Shown here: piece after piece, positions 47,021-59,220 of the stretch | Layout: each line of letters begins with the position of its first letter | Numbering within the stretch: the first letter of the stretch is position 1 | Origin: Sinotaia quadrata | Lineage: Eukaryota; Mollusca; Gastropoda; Architaenioglossa; Viviparidae | Direction of reading: 5' to 3' | NCBI GenBank assembly: GCA_028829895.1 | Contig: CM054177.1 | Span: 39,429,564-39,493,563 of the forward strand | Length of the DNA stretch: 64,000 nucleotides | Program-made: the position numbers and the translations under genes | The notes under the pieces: generated by a model | Seen by the model: only the letters and a program-made list of their open reading frames with translations | What the model was told of the DNA's origin: nothing | Databases searched by the model: none

Positions 47021-47720
47021 GTTAATCAGAATTTTAAAGGAACTGAATTGTGTGAACATTTTAGCAGAGTACTGAATAAAGACACTGTTCCAGACTTGAT
47101 GCAGACGACCAGCATTGCAAGCCGCCAGGGCAGAGAATTATGCCTGCAAAAACTAGGTGATTTCGTGTCATACTTATTGTGTACTCTGTAATCTGTTCTG
47201 TGATTTAATGTAAACTTCCTTTTCTATTCTAATGTTCTTGATACGGTTTCATTCTTAAACTAGAAAGTATTGATGATTATTTTTTCCAAATAATTGGTTA
47301 AGAAATATTGATATTATTCTTTTAAGACTGTAGTCCTATTAATTGTTAAGGGACTAATTGATGAAAATTTATTCTTTTCTAATTGATAAGTTTTGAAGAT
47401 ATCTGCGATCTCCAAGTCTAGCCTTGAGTGTGATTTCACTATATCGTTAATTGTAACCTTGAATTTATTATTCTTTTTTTCTTTTAATAAATTTGTTTTC
47501 TTTAAACTATTTACTCTTTCATTTTAAGAGGAACATGTGAGATAATGGGTGGGGGCTAAGCCAGTGACGTAACTACGTTAGAAGACGGTCTATACACGTT
47601 TTAAAATAGTTCCCATTATCGACGACGACGAGAGATTTGTGGTAGCCCGGGATAGTGATAGAATGACTAGTAAGATAAACGCAGTGTAGTCACTATTCTG
47701 AGACAGGTAACACTTGGGGA
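47020..47720 (+). mobile_element. possible LTR and leader of an LTR retrotransposon
   Basis: A T-rich stretch contains a polyadenylation signal (TTTAATAAATTTG, about 47484) followed by G+C-richer sequence. A TGGTAGCCCGGGATAG segment comes next (about 47640), starting with TGG as primer-binding sites do. An ATG (ATGACTAGTAAG) lies 20-25 bases later. This resembles the 3' part of an LTR plus leader and gag start, but no second LTR and no gag or pol protein is recognisable downstream. The call is tentative. Confidence 0.2.
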
Positions 47721-48364
47721 GATGGTCACTGACTGACGGACTACTCAAGGCTTGACCTAGTCACTCTCAGACTGCACGACAAGACTCTTAAGGAGGTTGT
47801 GAGCGATTGGCATGAAAGAAGTTAATTAAAATATATTAGTTATGAATAATTAATTAATAACCAAGAGACGCACACAGAGAAAACCCCCTTTCCGCCACAC
47901 ACCCTGTTTTTGAATTTTAAAAATTTGTACTATAAGAAAGTGCATTCTGATTAAATCTGTTCTAATAAATGAGTGATCAAACACAGGACATTTGCCCTGT
48001 CCAGCCAATAGGCTTGACTGGAAAGTCGACAACCCCCAACTGTCTAGTTACTGAATCTCCCCAGTTGAGTGAGACATTTCAGAAAGGAGACAGAAAAAAG
48101 AAGACAAATAAGAAAATCTCCTACCAAGTATATGTTGGGTGATCCACTAGATGATCCTCAGGTCATGTGGGTTCACCAGCAGATTGGCCCAGCTGGCAGT
48201 GAGAGGGAATACACCTGCCCTTCAGCCTGTCCAGGCACCTTAGGGTAGTTATAATTACAATTAATGCACAACTACCCCCATCCACATGCATATAATTCAC
48301 CAGCATGCACATATTCACCCACATGTATGCACACATTCTCTTACATGCAGTCAATAAACATGAC
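47721..48364. other. unique DNA
   Basis: A G+C-richer patch at about 48130-48245 resembles no element I can name. Confidence 0.35.
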
Positions 48365-48565
48365 ATTACACCATACTACACAATACAAACATGACATTAC
48401 ACCATACTACACAATCCCACACAATACAAACATGACATTACACCATACTACACAATCCCACACAATACAAACATGACATTACACCATACTACACAATCCC
48501 ACACAATACAAACATGACATTACACCGTACTATATAATCCCACACAATACAAAAATGACACTACA
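48358..48565. repeat. 41-bp minisatellite
   Basis: About four to five copies of ACAATACAAACATGACATTA plus CACCATACTACACAATCCCAC (48421 and 48462 fix the period). The first unit lacks the CCCACACAATA part. Confidence 0.94.
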
Positions 48566-51500
48566 AAATACTACATGACACCACACCATGCTATAAAATA
48601 CCACACCTCCCATATTAACCAAACATGACAGTGTATATTACAAAAGACATCACATTACAATGCATCACATGACATGCCAACATTAAGAGCTCTCTAGAAT
48701 TTTATGTATCATTCTCATCTCATGACAATATGCAAAATAAATTGTATACTTTGGTAAACTATCACAAGATTTTGTTTGTGAAACTGATAAAAATTTATTT
48801 ATAAAAACAATCAAACTAACAAGTTTCATTAAAAAAAAAATGAAGTCACTATTAAAATAAAAAGTAATAACTTTAGACTCTTTCAATTAAGCTAACTTAA
48901 AATATATGCTATAACATGGCTGTATATTTGAAATTAATTAATACTACCAAATAATATAGTTTAATAATTAAGACTGCATACAACTGTAAAGTATTTTGTT
49001 CAGTTAATTTTGACCTTGTTCTTCTTTTTGAATCTTCTTTCATGACCAGTCCATCACCTCTGACATAAAGATTAAGTAGGCTGGATGTATTGTTTCATGT
49101 GGTCTCATGCAATGAAAAAAGTAGGCAACAAAGACATTATGAATAATTTTAAATACTAATTGTCCTGATATATTGCTTTCTGCTTTCTACTACTTCTTCA
49201 ACAACATGAAATGGGACAAACCATTTGCAAAAATAGCAGAGTTTCATTAGTACTGAAAGACTATTGTTTGCAATTTTTCAATCTAGTCTGTATAGTAGGA
49301 ATCATAACTTTTCTACTGATGAAATTAATACTCAATCTGCTTGCCATGCTGTACATAAATAAATTCTCTGTACCCTTAATGGCTTGGCTGAAGAATGGGA
49401 TGGACACATTCTGTAAAAATACAGCCTTACAAATGCCTGAATGAACCTACACACTTCAATCAAACATCATTTACACTTCAATCAAACTATCATTCACACT
49501 TCACTCCATCATTCACACTTAATTCACTCATGTGGACTGCCTGCCACGCATGCTTCTATATCCAGTGCACAAAAAGCCAAAATGTTGTGCAATGTTATAT
49601 AGTCCACAGGTACATAACAATGCACACTTTCAGGGGGACAGTCTAACACTCGTGATCAAATGCACACTTTATACAAGCCTGACAACTGACCTTTTTGAAT
49701 CAAATGTGCATGAAAATGTAGGTCCAAGCTATATGCATATCATATTTTTGAATTTTTTAACAAACAGCACAATAGGTGTGCTGGGTCAGATTGTCCCATG
49801 TTCTCTTACCATGAGGCTTGGTGCACATTTGGGTGCATTTCTCTTACATGCACCTGCTAGTTTTAGAATCTAGTGTGCACGCAGGCATGAATGCCAGTTA
49901 TTCTGACTTAACCCTAAACAATAGCATGTTTCTCTTACACATGCTTGCAATTTGAACTAGCCTACTTTAAATGCCAATGACTGAGATATTTTCTGCAATG
50001 AAAAGTTTCCATTAAACATGTTGCTATTCTCAATCTGGCATTAAAAAATAACTAACTCAATCAAGACAATCTGCAACCAGAGTTGCTAACTGTCTTGTGC
50101 ATGCAAGGTAGGTGATTTGATTTTGAATTCAACATTCTTTTGATTTGTCCTACACAATGAAAAGTGTTTAGTTTAATGTGGTGAGGAATGGCTGCCCCCT
50201 CAATTACATACACATACCCAGCCAACAACTCTTCAGACACAGTGTGGATGCTTTGCCGGCTCTCCCTATCCACCTGGGCTACAGGACCTTTGCACCTAGC
50301 ATTCATAGCCACCTAGCTAGGAGTCCTAGCGTGAATTGAGGGCCGGTCACTTGGACTAGTCCGCCCCTTTGTCAGTGATCTTCCAAGCTGAAGGCTTTAT
50401 GTGGGTATGGTAGAAACGTCACAGGTTCAAGGATGACGAGAGCCTGAACATAATGAAGTTAAATTAAGATGCATTTTCATTTCTAACAAGAGCAAAATCG
50501 ATAACAAATTAAAAATCAATCTACTTTACAGTAACATTTCTTAGTATAACTAAAAAATGTATTTAATATTTTAAACTTCCTCAGAGCACCAAGAATATTG
50601 TTTATTTATTAGGAGAGAAAATCTACAGGTTACAATAACTGATTTTGCCAAAAAAATATGTTCTGAATCCACAACTACTCAAAGAAAATGTGATATCAAT
50701 AGAATGTGCATTTAACTGAATAACTTTCAAATGTCATCATATTGAATGATAAATGTTTCTACTGGATTGAAGTCATATAGATGACAGAATTAGTTATTAA
50801 TTCAAACCTAAGAAGACAAGATTCTTTGTTAACCTTTAGCACTGAATTGTTGTTTTTTTTGTAATTCTACAATGAACAATCATATACCAACTTAAAAATG
50901 AAATAACTTAAAATAATATTCAAATCATTCATAACAGTTTTAAGCTGATAACTAATATAAATATATAATTTTAATATTGGTGAAAATTTTTTTGAAAATT
51001 TATTAAAATAAAATAAAATGTTGGAATACGAGTAATAATTAAGTGAATATGTATGTATACAACATGCCCAAATAGGTTTACTGTGTGCATGTAATTTTGT
51101 ACTTTATAAATATGTTGTTATTGTGTTGTTATTGTGTAGTTATTGTGTAGAATTGTGCAGAATATGTTTTTAGTGAATTAGTAAATGCATTTGTATATGA
51201 GTTTAAATCTTGTGTACCTTAAAGTGGAATGGCCAACAGTATGAAACAACTATTATTACAGCCAGCCTATAATGAAAATGTCAAAATCTGTGAATGCCAG
51301 AGAAGGGAGGAAATCCTCACAGGAGCCATACAAGACTGAGAACATTGAAAGAAAAGAAAATGTTTAATGTGGCTCCTATGAGGAAAGTAGTAAACAAGAA
51401 CTAAAAACAAAAAGCTTTTGAACAAAGATCAATTTTAATAATGAGCTGCAACACAAACAGCAAATCCAATAACAAGTATTGTCAATAAAAGTCATTTATC

Positions 51501-51594
51501 TATTATAAATTGTTGAAAATTTAAGAATTTATAAAGACAAGATCTGCATATGATGCAAGGTGGAAAATCAGTGAATCAGTATAGTAACTCTTTC
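48566..51594. other. AT-rich unique DNA
   Basis: This is the longest repeat-poor stretch. Short open frames (49211-49444, 49395-49646 and 49532-49873 on plus; 50061-50312 on minus) overlap and have no recognised similarity. A G+C-richer patch at 50180-50440 contains CACAGGTTCAAGG, weakly like a B box, but no A box was found. Confidence 0.4.
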
Positions 51595-52322
51595 CTTTAG
51601 ACCAGGGGTCTCAAAATCATTTTGCCTGGGGGCCACTGGAAGTAGAATCTGGGTGAAGCTGGGCCGCATCATTATTCCCTGCTGCCAGAGACCTGGCAAC
51701 ACTTCCTCTTACACAGCTCAGACACATTTGGCTTCAGGGAGGAAGCCACTATGACCCACAGTACGGCTTGAAGATGCTCATCAGTAAGTTTGTCCTTGAA
51801 TTTTGACTTATTCAAGTTCATGGTGCAGATATTTGGTCCGCTTGAACATCCTGGAAAGCTCAGGGAAGGTAAGGGGCAATTCTCTCAAAAACTGTCCGAG
51901 CTTGTCTGTTTTTCCACTCACCTCCCTGAACTTGGCTTTGAGTTTAGAATTACACTTATGTCAATTAGATCCGTTTGAAGCACAGGAGGGACATCTTCCA
52001 CATTGAAGAAAGGGTCAGCAAATATTTGAAAGGTGGTTCTGTGTTTCTTGAAATGTGCAAACCTGTGATCAAATTCTTTCCTGCAACATACTTCTCACCA
52101 CTGAATGGTGTGCCAGAATCCATGAGTGCCTTACATGCTGGGAAATGGCAGATCCTGAGGTATGTAGCCCACAGGTGACAAAAACTATAAAACTCCCAGG
52201 GTGCATGAGAAAAACGTGTGGGCCGCACTATCACTTAACTTTAATATCAAGTGGGGGCCACAAAATATTGTCTGGCGGGCCACAAGTGGCCCACCGGCTG
52301 CGAGTTTGAGAGAGCTTTAGAC
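51595..52322. mobile_element. hAT element with internal transposase remnant
   Basis: The element occupies 51603-52314 (712 bp), flanked by perfect 8-bp duplications CTTTAGAC (51595-51602 and 52315-52322). The left end is CAGGGGTCTCAAAATC. The right end matches it only from TCTCAAA inward and lacks the complementary AGGGG, so the right terminus is altered. GGGCCAC-rich subterminal sequence is typical of this hAT group. It is an internally deleted derivative. Confidence 0.92.
51668..52090 (-). pseudogene. decayed hAT transposase C-terminus
   Basis: Minus-strand conceptual translation, with frame changes, gives FDHRFAHFKKH (about 52043-52082), FQIFADPF (about 52015-52040) and GKTDKLGQFLRELPL (about 51870-51915). 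It then gives MNLNKSKFKDKLTDEHLQAV (about 51763-51822), followed by LKPNVSEL and CCQVSG. The LTDEHL segment is a hallmark of the C-terminal dimerisation region of hAT-like transposases and of domesticated relatives such as GTF2IRD2-type proteins. The catalytic core is absent and stops or frameshifts separate the pieces. Confidence 0.85.
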
Positions 52323-54229
52323 TCTTCTACAATTTAAAAAATAAAATAATGTTCATTGTACATATTACAATATTCTAAAATTCAATAAATCAATCTACTA
52401 ATATGTTTTAACTCACCAGATACATTTTCAAAACTAAAAATGCTAATGCATGCATGTCTGATTTCTCATTTAATTGAGTGTGTACTTCATTATGATCAGA
52501 AATAATATATTAAAATATTATGATATATCTTGTGTTGAGATAATTTAAATGTGGTGCCCTCATCATTTTAAAAAAAGCAAACAAACAAGAAATATTTGAA
52601 AACTTTGGTTGTTTTTATATGATCTTTAGAGATCATAAACAGCCTAATATTTTCAGATTAATTCTGAATAGATCCAAAACTACCATTATCCAGACTACTA
52701 ATGAAATATATTCACCACCACATGGCTGTCTATTTCTCTAATTATTTACTTATAAATTCTTTTAAGTCATCTTGTGCTACAGAATCTGAAAATACCTTCC
52801 ATACCAGGTGAATAGTTATTTCTTCTGTATATGAGAGAACTAAAATATCTGCTGTATAAAAAAATTCTTTCTGAACTGATCAAACAGCAAAATTCAAAAT
52901 GGTTATGACCCATGAGAAAAAGACCCATTCTATTAAAAGAAAAGTAATATCTTAAAAATCCTTATAAACAATTTACTACAAACACTAAGCAAATAAATAA
53001 CATTTTAAAAGTGGACACAAAATTATTATTGTAAAAGAACTTTGCATTGCAAATAAGTGCCTGTTTCTCTTGGTACTGAAATGCATTTTGACATTTATGT
53101 ACAGTGTGACCACTCTCTTCACCACGAAACATCTGCTAGCACCTATTTTTAAAAAAAATGTATACACATTCCTAAGCATCATCCCTAATGCCTATCAAGC
53201 ACATTGTTGCCTGGGTGCAGGTATGTTTTCTACATAGAAAAGAAAATGTATCTTGCAAGAATTAAGAATTTTGTCTTCCAGATTCTTTGCTTTTAATGGT
53301 GATTTCCATTTTGAATTAGTGAGTGGGTGAGATACAATATTTAGTTTTAGTAAATAAATGCTAGGCAGCAATATTGGATTTCAACTTGAATGTTTTGGTT
53401 GCTAATGGTAAGTAAAATTGAAAGACAAGAATAGTGGCAGTTCAAATGATGAAGCACATGACACAACACATTTACTCAGGGCTGGAAGCAAACTCGTATC
53501 TATTTATCTTATCCTTCAGTGAAAATGTATGTGTATTATCTGTTTGTTGACTCGGACACATTTCATTAATTTCAATTATTCTTTTCTGAAAAAAATATTT
53601 GAAGATGTGTTAAAGAGAAATAAATTTAAAAGTCAGTATATACAAGTCCACGGTCACATGCAAATGTATCAAGAGGTAAGCATGGTGATGGACTTACAAA
53701 GTCAGAAGCAAAGCAGATTTTTGTATCCAAGAAAAAAATAATACAAAGAAAAATCACATTTAATCAGATATACACTATCACTCCTATTCAATGATAAATA
53801 TGGTGTGTGTGTGTGTGTGTGCGTGTGCGTGTAATAAAAAATATGTAAAAGTTACTGCCTGCAATAACACTACTAAATAAATATGGTAATGCATTTTCCA
53901 TAAGACTGGCAATACTTGTTTAAGGATATAAATATCCTAGATATGCAAATTACAATTTATTAACTTTTCAAATTTTTTACATTTTTTCCTTGAATTATTG
54001 TAAGAGTGTGTACAATCATTTCTTTATTATATATTTTTTCCTTTTATTGTATTAGTGTGTGTTTAACCATTTGTTGATAATGTTAAGTAAACAAACCAAT
54101 TGGTCAAGTGGTGAGCTGTATTATTGCTGAACTGTTTAATACAAAACATAAGAAATATAACTTTATAATTAAGATGTTGCACAAACTCAAACATCATAAT
54201 TCTACTAAAATTATTCCAGTCTGTCAAAC
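52323..54229. other. AT-rich unique DNA
   Basis: A short (GT)n lies at about 53801-53832. No gene is recognised; open frames of 65-70 codons show no motif. Confidence 0.4.
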
Positions 54230-55420
54230 AGCAATAAAGCAATACAAATGTACATTGTGATAGTCTGGTCAATAAGCAATCAAGTTACATTTCAGCGTGG
54301 TCAATAAGCAATCAAGTTATACAAATGTACATTATGACAGTGTGGTCAATAAGCAATCAAGTTATATTTCAGTGTGGTCAATAAGCAATCAAGTTATATT
54401 TTAGTGTGGAATACGCAATCAAGTTATATTTTAGTGTGGTCAATAAGCAATTAAGATAAACAAATGTCCATTATTTCAGTCTGATCAATCAAGTTATCAA
54501 ATGTGCAATATAACAGTCTGGGTCAATAAGCAACCAAGCTTTATAAATTTCCATTATTTCAGTCTTATCAATAAGCAATCAAGTTATAGAAATGTACATT
54601 GTGACAGTCTGGTCAATAAAAAGTCAAGCTATACACATGTACATTATTTCATACAGGATAATAAGAATTCAAATAATAATAGTATCCATTATTTCTCTCT
54701 GGTTAATAAACAATCAAGTTAGACAAATACACATTGTGACAGTCTGGTCAATAAGCAGTGAAGCTTTACAAGAGTACATTGCAACAGTTTGGTGAATAAG
54801 CAATCCAGTTTATTAATAAATATACATTATTTCTGTCTAGTTAATAACTCAATAAAACAATACAAATGTACATTGTGCCCTGTTCTTTCAGCCAGGTTAA
54901 TTAGCAATCAAGTTAAATGTACATTCTGACACTCTGGTCAATAAGCAATCAATCTATACAAATGTGCATTATTTCAATGTGGTCAATAAGCAATCAATCT
55001 ATACAAATGTGCATTATTTCAATATGGTCAATAAGCAATCAAGTTTTACAAATGTACTTTTCATCTTGATCAATAAGCAATCTTGCTATTCAAATATACA
55101 CTGTGATAGTCAAGCTATAGTAATGTACATTATTTATGCCTACTAAATAAGCATCAAGCTATACAAATGTATATTGTGATAGTCTGGTCAATAAGTAATC
55201 AAGCTACACAAATATCTATTATTTCAGTCAAGTCAATAAGTAATTGTGCTTATCAAATGAACATTGTGACAATCTGGTCAATAAGCAATCAAGCTATACA
55301 AATGTACATTATTTCAGTCTGGTCAGTAAGCAATCAAGCTATACAAATGTACATTATTTCAGTTAGGTCAATAAGCAATCAATGAATACAAATGTACATT
55401 GTGACATTCAAGTTGTATAT
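54230..55420. repeat. ~45-bp degenerate minisatellite array
   Basis: Roughly 25 copies of a unit built on TCTGGTCAATAAGCAATCAA and GCTATACAAATGTACATTAT, with GTGACAGT and TTTCAGT variants at the junction. Copies diverge by substitutions and indels, so this is an old but large array. Confidence 0.9.
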
Positions 55421-55714
55421 TATGACAATGAGCAAAAAAGACTTTTCTCTTATGCCAATGTTTAGAAAAAAAGAAAACATAGGTTTCAGTGGCATTTTGT
55501 CATTTTCAGTAAAACTTCAAACTATATTTTTAATATTGTTTAGGGAGGAAATTTTTTGTTACATTGACAGTTTGACAGATTTAGTGTATTGTCAGTCAAA
55601 ACTTAAATATTTTAGTGAGTTACAACTGTAATGTTTGCATGGGACATAAAACATGACAATATACAGCTTAGAATTACATTAGTATACTGAAACAAAGCTT
55701 CAGTGTTCATACAA
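55421..55714. other. AT-rich unique spacer
   Basis: No feature recognised. Confidence 0.4.
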
Positions 55715-56575
55715 TTTCAGTTAAGTGAGAATCATATTTATAATACTATGTATGGTATTTAAAATGATTTAGTTTCTTTACAGCTAAGTGAGAATCATAT
55801 TTATACTACTATGAACAGTATTTAAAATGATTTAGTTTCTTTACAGCTAAGTGAGAATCATATTTATACTACTATGTACGGTATTTAAAATGATTTAGTT
55901 TGTTTACAGCTAAGTGAGAATCATATTTATACTACTATGTACGATATTTAAAATAATTTAGTTTCTTTACAGCTAAGTGAGAATAATATTTAATAATTTA
56001 TACTACTATGGGTGACCCGTCAAATGCGCGCCCCGACAAATGCGCGATAGGGTTATGGTTAGGGTTAGGATTATGGTTATGATTAGGGGTTAGAGTTAGG
56101 GACAGAACGCGTCGTCGTGCTTTTGTCCATCGTGTTTTTGTCGGTGCGCATTTGTCGGTGAACCCTACTATGTACGGTATTTAAAATGATTTAGTTTCTT
56201 TACAGCTGAGAATCATATTTATACTACTATGTACGGTATTTAAAATGGTTTAGTTTCTTTACAGCTAAGTGAGAATCATATTTATACTACTATGTACGGT
56301 ATTTAAAATGGTTTAGTTTCTTTACAGCTAAGTGAGAATCATAATTATACTACTATGTACGGTATTTAAAATGTTTAGTTTCTTTACAGCTAAGTGACAA
56401 TCATATTTATACTACTATGTACGATATTTAAAATGGTTTAATTTATACTACTATGTACGGTATTTAAAATTATTTTGTTTACTATGTACAGTTTTCATAG
56501 TAATTTAGTTTCTTTACAGCTAAGTGTGTATGATATTTATACTACAATGATTAGTATTTTTATTTATTTAGTTTC
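55715..56575. repeat. 63-bp minisatellite array, interrupted by a mobile element
   Basis: About 11 copies of a unit with CAGCTAAGTGAGAATCATAT, TTATACTACTATGTACGG and TATTTAAAATGATTTAGTTT; starts at 55781 and 55844 give 63 bp. The array is split at 56011-56164 by a foldback element. The last units are shortened and diverged. Confidence 0.94.
56003..56172. mobile_element. 154-bp foldback element with TTAGGG-like core
   Basis: The element spans 56011-56164 and is flanked by CTACTATG at 56003-56010 and 56165-56172. The minisatellite unit contains that 8-mer only once, so this is a target-site duplication. The ends are imperfect inverted repeats: GGTGACCCGTCAAATGCGCG on the left, and GGTTCACCGACAAATGCGCA when the right end is read on the minus strand. 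The core is a run of GGGTTATGGTTAGGG, GGTTAGGATTA and TTAGGGGTTAGAGTTAGGG-type degenerate telomere-like hexamers. It is G+C- and CpG-rich against an AT-rich host and has no coding capacity. Confidence 0.9.
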
Positions 56576-57640
56576 CTTACACTAGTTACAGATTCGGGGC
56601 TCGTTTTTTATCTAGCAATACTAGTAACGGTAAACTATGTTTTTAGTATCGGTTATTATTAGAATAGTTATTAATATAGATAAAGAGTAGTTAGTAAAAG
56701 AAACATTTACAAAAAGTACATTTTATTCATGATTGTCAGCCAAAGTGATTATAAAGTTCTTGAAAATGTTATCTCAATGGAAATTACTCCAATATACGAA
56801 CTCATGTAAATATGAAGTAAATAACCCAAGACTGGTGCCGAATTGTCTCCCGTGCTGTGCAGCACAGACAAATAATAACCGACACTAAATCCTATTTTAC
56901 CGCGGTAACAATTTAGGGTGTTGATGGATGTAGACTTTGAGCATAATACAACATAGAAATAACGAAATTAAACACTTATATGTTAGACTTAATGGTTATG
57001 CCGTTTTTATATATCAGTATTATTTGACTGGAAAATGTTCATATTCAGTTCAGTAGACGTTATCAATAATAATAATAAGAGATATGCAATACAAAAAACT
57101 CACCATCCTCATGGGCAGCAAAAGACTTCCGATCAAGATATGACTTATATAATAGGCTATTTTCTTGTATCTTTACCGAAACCGGTCATAATTCAGGAAA
57201 CACTATTTCATATCACACGATCTTGATTGTGCGAAAATTTCAAAATGTTTAGAGTAAATAGTATATTGCCTTTATAAGCTTAACATTTATTTTTTTAATA
57301 CTATTTTAAGTTAATTAAATTAGACTACTCACTGAAAATGTATAAACAAAATACTTCCGTAAATGAAATCAGAGTAAGGCCAGCCCCCCGTCCACCAGCA
57401 CCCTGTGCAAGATTTTTTGTTGCGCCCCAAGACTTTACAATGTTTTTAAAATATATTTTTTAAAATAATTTGGGTAGAATCAAATTTTACTACTGTTCAG
57501 CGTGTAAAACTCAGAATCACAAATTATATCTTACAGCTAAAATTAAGAATGAAACAATACAAACATCCAATCAGTAAAAATTTTGATTGATATTTAATAA
57601 AACAGACTTTTTAGTAAATTTATACTTTTAAAAAGCATTA
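56576..57640. other. AT-rich unique DNA
   Basis: A short C-rich patch (CCAGCCCCCCGTCCACCAGC, about 57380) stands out; no gene is recognised. Confidence 0.4.
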
Positions 57641-57644
57641 ATTT

Positions 57645-57732
57645 TAAGTTTTTAAGAATGTAATGGTACAATTTATTAGAACACGTATTTTAAGAATGTA
57701 ATGGTACAATTTATTAGAACACGTATTTTCAC
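57645..57732. repeat. 38-bp direct duplication
   Basis: TTTTAAGAATGTAATGGTAC plus AATTTATTAGAACACGTA occurs twice in tandem. Confidence 0.92.
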
Positions 57733-57819
57733 ACTGACTTTAAAAAAAATAAAGCAATGAATAAAATGAATAAATTAAAAAATATAATAATTTAAAATTC
57801 AAACTAAAGGATTCAGTTG

Positions 57820-57992
57820 AGAAAGTGGTCAGCCAGGAGACATTTGGGAGCACATTATTGGATGCAATATAGACAGAGCCACCCCATATACTTTTTTCTT
57901 TTAAAAGTGGTCAGCCAGGAGACATTTGGGAGTACATTACTGGATGCAGTATTGGAAAAAGCCACCCTGTATATTTTTTATCTATTAAAAGT
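57820..57992. repeat. 82-bp direct duplication
   Basis: AGTGGTCAGCCAGGAGACAT at about 57824 recurs at about 57906; the two copies are about 85 percent alike. Confidence 0.88.
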
Positions 57993-58039
57993 GGATTAGC
58001 GATTATAAAGTAACATTTTTTAGGGGTGTGGCATCTCTG

Positions 58040-58478
58040 GAAGTGTTGCAAAACAGAAAGTCTAGATGAGTAAATGATGAACAAGTATGCTGCAAAACAG
58101 GTCTAGATGAGTAAATAATGAACAAGTATGCTGCAAAACAGAAAGTCTAGATGAGTAAATGATGAACAAGTACGCTGCAAAACAGAAAGTCTAGATGAGT
58201 AAATAATGAACAAGTACGTTGCAAAACAGAAGGTCTAGATGAGTAAATGATGAACAAGTACGTTGCAAAACAGGTCTAGATGAGTAAATGATGAACAAGT
58301 ACGCTGCAAAACAGAAAGTCTAGATGATAAACGATGAACAAGTATGCTGCAAAACAGAAAGTCTAGATGAGTAAATGATGAACAAGTACGCTGCAAAACA
58401 GAAAGTCTAGATGAGTAAATGATGAACAAGTACGCTGCAAAACAGAAAGTCTAGATGAGTAAATGATGAACAAATACG
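58040..58478. repeat. 44/39-bp minisatellite array
   Basis: About ten copies of GCTGCAAAACAGAAAGTCTA plus GATGAGTAAATGATGAACAAGTAC. Two units (near 58100 and 58270) lack AAAGT and are 39 bp long. The last unit is diverged. Confidence 0.94.
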
Positions 58479-58985
58479 CTGAGGAATAGAAGGGCCAAAT
58501 ATTTGAGTGGGGATCTAAATGTGCAGCAGAACAGAAAATCCAAATGCATCAGTAAGGGGCCATATGCATAATTTCTGGTTAAAAGTTTAATTTGAGACTA
58601 ACTAGCCAATCCTCTTCTGAGTCAGCATTAAAGTTGTAATATATTGTTTATTTCTTAATTTATTTTTCTGTATTAAATTTGAATCCTCCCGTATCTCTAG
58701 CAAATCTTTTCATGTAATTAATATGATAAACTGTACTTTGTTAACAATTCATTTCTTCATCTAGACGTTAGGTTTGGACATTTCACATAATCGTTTTAGA
58801 TTCTCTGTTTTAATTTGGACCTTACAAAGACAAATAAATAGTCAAACATGATGAAAAAGGGAATGGCAGTAAAGTGTTCAAATGCAAAACACATCATCCA
58901 AATTATTTTGAATGTTAGGTTTCTCTTTAGAAGCTCCAAATGATTAAGTGAAGAATATGATTCATTGCAACGAGACCATATTATT
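58479..58985. other. AT-rich unique DNA
   Basis: No feature recognised. Confidence 0.4.
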
Positions 58986-59004
58986 ATGAACTGTGTCCGG
59001 TTTT

Positions 59005-59220
59005 GCCAAAGATGGTACGTTTACAAGAAGAGCTCAGACCGGTCAGGGTTCCTATTCTGAATTATGATCTCTCTGACTAACGATACACTTGAATTTATAA
59101 ACAGAATGCAAGCAAACCTTTAAAAAAATCGGTGACGAAGAAAGGAAAGCAGAAATGAAGTAGAATGAAAGTAGCATGGCAAAGCTCATGAAGTCATGTG
59201 AGAAATTTCTCTCAAGGCCA
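59005..59220 (+). pseudogene. possible gypsy integrase C-terminal fragment
   Basis: Plus-strand conceptual translation includes LQEELRPVRVP, a FINRMQAN-like segment and GDEERKAEM. This resembles the region after the integrase core of Ty3/gypsy Pol, where an alpha-helical tail precedes the chromatin-binding part. It is short, has stops, and lies in the orientation opposite to the adjacent RT remnant. The call is weak. Confidence 0.3.

Noticed and set aside
50330..50440. B-box-like CACAGGTTCAAGG as a tRNA or SINE
   Set aside because: No A box at the right distance and no cloverleaf; retained only as a remark in the spacer entry.
51790..52309. Plus-strand open frames of 62-84 codons inside the hAT element
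   Set aside because: The recognisable hAT transposase similarity is on the minus strand; these are antisense.
57360..57450. C-rich patch as another hAT end
   Set aside because: No matching inverted partner or target duplication could be found nearby.
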